This document shows, in pieces, positions 62,476 to 64,000 of a stretch of 64,000 nucleotides of DNA. The position numbers were made by a program, and so were the translations under genes. Every line of letters begins with the position of its first letter. Within the stretch, counting starts at the first letter, position 1. Origin of the DNA: Treponema pallidum subsp. pallidum str. Nichols. Lineage in GTDB: Bacteria; Spirochaetota; Spirochaetia; Treponematales; Treponemataceae. The notes under the pieces are model-generated. The model was given only the letters and a program-made list of their open reading frames with translations. It was not told the DNA's origin and did no database searches. Where the stretch lies: NCBI RefSeq assembly GCF_000410535.2, contig NC_021490.2, positions 977,218 to 1,041,217 on the forward strand, in the 5' to 3' direction.

Positions 62476-63504
62476 ATGCGAACGTACTTTTTCATGAGTG
62501 TCTGCTCGGTACTCACCTGTTTTGGCCTCTATGCAAAAGAAAAAGTGGTGTTGAAGATCGCTTCCATTGCCCCTGCACGCTCCATCTGGGAAACAGAGCT
62601 GAAAAAGCTTTCAGCAGAATGGAGTGAAATTACTGGCGGTCTGGTGTCCATGAAGTTTTATGACATGAGTTCGCTCGGAGGAGAACGAGAGGGAATTAGA
62701 AAATTAAAATCCAGTCGTCCTGGTCAGGCAGCTCCTCTTGATGGAGCTGTTTTCAGTTGTTTAGGTCTGAGCGAACTCGCGCCAGATTCCGGTATCTATA
62801 CGCTCTCGGTCCCCTTTCTCATTCAAAATGAGAAAGATTTAGAACGAGTTCTGCATGAGCTGCGCGAAGATTTAGACAGACCCTTCCGCGCAGCAGGTTT
62901 TCGCGTCATCACGTGGACGAACGCCGGTTGGCTTTCTTTTTACACACGCGCGCCGTACGCATCGTTAGGACAATTAAAAAAACAGACTATCGCCCTTTCC
63001 AGCCTAGACAGCTCGGTCCTCGGTACCTGTTTTAGAATATGCGGTTTTGACATCAAAGATGCACCGAACGCGCGCCTTGCACCGTTACTGAAAGCAGGTA
63101 GCATCGACGGTTTTCTTTCAGTGCATTTGTTCACCTGGGCAACCGGTTTTTACCGGTACATTTCGTACGCGCTCGACACTAAGATTTGTCCTGCGGTAAT
63201 CGGTATGCTCATCTCAGACGGGTCATGGGCGCGAATCCCATCGCGCTACCACGACGCTATGCTCCAGGCAGCTACACGCGTAAGACAGCGCCTAGCTAAT
63301 AACCTTGAGACACTTGATCGCGAATGCAGCAACAATATACAGAAAGCCGGGGTCTCCATCGTCCATCTTACCCCGCAGGAAATACAGGAATGGCGTACCG
63401 AGTTCGCTGCAGACGTCAAGCGCATCCAGGCGCGCTTACCTGGCATGTTGAACATGACTTTGTACGAGAAGATCAAACACCTCTTGTACAGCGCACAGCG
63501 CTGA
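62476..63504 (+). CDS. tatP: TatP, periplasmic TRAP substrate-binding protein (DctP family)
   Basis: 342 aa. Signal peptide FFMSVCSVLTCFGLYAKE, then VVLKIASIAPARSIWETELKKLSAEWSEITGG and the DctP blocks MSSLGGEREGIRKLKS, DLDRPFRAAGFRVITWTNAGWLSFYTRAP and YISYALDTKICPAVIGMLIS. Delivers a ligand to the DctQM membrane parts encoded next; with TatT it forms a TPR-associated TRAP system, proposed for hydrophobic ligands. AAAAGGAA lies 8 nt before the ATG. Confidence 0.92.
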   Translation: MRTYFFMSVCSVLTCFGLYAKEKVVLKIASIAPARSIWETELKKLSAEWSEITGGLVSMKFYDMSSLGGEREGIRKLKSSRPGQAAPLDGAVFSCLGLSELAPDSGIYTLSVPFLIQNEKDLERVLHELREDLDRPFRAAGFRVITWTNAGWLSFYTRAPYASLGQLKKQTIALSSLDSSVLGTCFRICGFDIKDAPNARLAPLLKAGSIDGFLSVHLFTWATGFYRYISYALDTKICPAVIGMLISDGSWARIPSRYHDAMLQAATRVRQRLANNLETLDRECSNNIQKAGVSIVHLTPQEIQEWRTEFAADVKRIQARLPGMLNMTLYEKIKHLLYSAQR

Positions 63505-63535
63505 GCTTAGCCGGTATAAGAGGGAAGGCGATGTC

Positions 63536-64000
63536 ATGAAGGGTACACGGGGACAACTGGTTTTGCGCAGCATAGCGCTTCTGCTCATTGGGACGCTCAT
63601 GCTGCTGCCGTTAGTGCTTTTTTTAATTGAACGGATATTCGGTTTTCTTACGCGGGGCGTAGGTTCCGAGGTGTTCTCCGCGCACGAGGACTTCATTTTC
63701 CTTTTTTTCTCCTCCTCTGACGCCGCGGTTGCACAGTTAGCCTTCGTGTTTTCCTGTGTTGCAGGCATTTACGCTGCGCGTGAACGTAAACACTTGAGTG
63801 TCACCCTGTTCTCGTGCGACGTGGACAGACCGATGCACCGCGTTCTTTCCTTCCTCTCTGCGATCTGTACGGTGGCAGTGCTCAGCGCTTGCTTTTTTGC
63901 GTCTGGACCGAATATCGTCGCAGTTTTTCGCAAAGAAGAAGCTGTGTGGGGAGTGCCGTTACGCTGGATTTTTACCGCGCTGCCATGCATGTACGGCGCG
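63536..64000 (+). CDS. TRAP transporter membrane subunit, DctQ-like N-terminus (cut by window edge)
   Basis: 155 codons open to the window edge from an ATG at 63536 with AGGGAAGG upstream. Hydrophobic segments SIALLLIGTLMLLPLVLFLIE, VAQLAFVFSCVAGIYAAR and LSAICTVAVLSACFF suit the small four-helix DctQ subunit, and ERKHLSV resembles the conserved charged region after its second helix. The frame is still open with more hydrophobic sequence at the end, so it may be a DctQ-DctM fusion. Completes the TRAP set after tatP. Confidence 0.8.
   Translation, partial: MKGTRGQLVLRSIALLLIGTLMLLPLVLFLIERIFGFLTRGVGSEVFSAHEDFIFLFFSSSDAAVAQLAFVFSCVAGIYAARERKHLSVTLFSCDVDRPMHRVLSFLSAICTVAVLSACFFASGPNIVAVFRKEEAVWGVPLRWIFTALPCMYGA

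Overview
The window reads as a piece of the chromosome of Treponema pallidum or a very close relative. The strongest markers are the 5' end of a TprK-type antigen at the left edge, the TPR-lipoprotein/TRAP transporter cluster (tatT-tatP-DctQ) at the right edge, a flavodoxin plus pyruvate:flavodoxin oxidoreductase economy, and spirochaete flagellar genes. This assignment comes from recognising protein families and from memory of this genome; the subspecies cannot be told. The DNA is densely coding. I see no insertion sequence, phage, CRISPR array or replication origin, and no gene-free stretch longer than 300 bases.

Layout: (1) 1-9270, minus strand: tprK 5' end, the helicase-nuclease pair addA/addB, a MATE exporter and a carboxylesterase. 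(2) 9272-20539, plus strand: murD, then rpsP-khpA-rimM-trmD-rplS running into a FliK-like/FlhB-like pair, an HD-GYP protein, yraN, two small genes, a TPR protein, mgtE and a membrane lipid kinase-like protein. (3) 20565-30537: thioredoxin (minus), a large TPR protein, NADH oxidase, a nucleotidyltransferase overlapping a convergent PEGA-domain envelope protein, tRNA-Ala, tex, tRNA-Thr and flavodoxin. (4) 30688-41994: an oversized signal peptidase I, a SurA/PpiD-like foldase, a Maf-type (DUF115) protein, a glycoside hydrolase, murE, a dicarboxylate-type symporter, a hydrolase lacking its serine, and tRNA-Val. (5) 42004-52084, minus strand: CorC-like CBS protein, YfcE-type phosphodiesterase, a lipoprotein, nifJ, flagellar chaperones (FlgN-like, FliS), a TPR membrane protein and rpe. 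(6) 52236-57022: rsmG and the conserved rpmH-rnpA-yidD-yidC-jag-ppi string. (7) 57142-64000: a secreted hydrolase, a TraB-like membrane protein, a TPR lipoprotein, a small protein and the TRAP transport genes.

How the genes fit together: nifJ and flavodoxin form a pyruvate-oxidation/electron-carrier pair and Nox disposes of NADH and O2, which suits a haem-poor microaerophile. YidC, Jag, the signal peptidase, the SurA-like foldase and a cyclophilin handle envelope protein traffic. murD and murE belong to wall synthesis. FliS, the FlgN-like protein, the Maf-type protein and possibly the FliK/FlhB-like pair concern flagella or secretion. The most suggestive points are the addB-addA-tprK order at the left edge (a recombination enzyme directly upstream of a gene known to vary by gene conversion) and a recurring promoter layout in which the -10 box lies only about 6-10 nt before a start codon that has no Shine-Dalgarno sequence, which predicts leaderless mRNAs.
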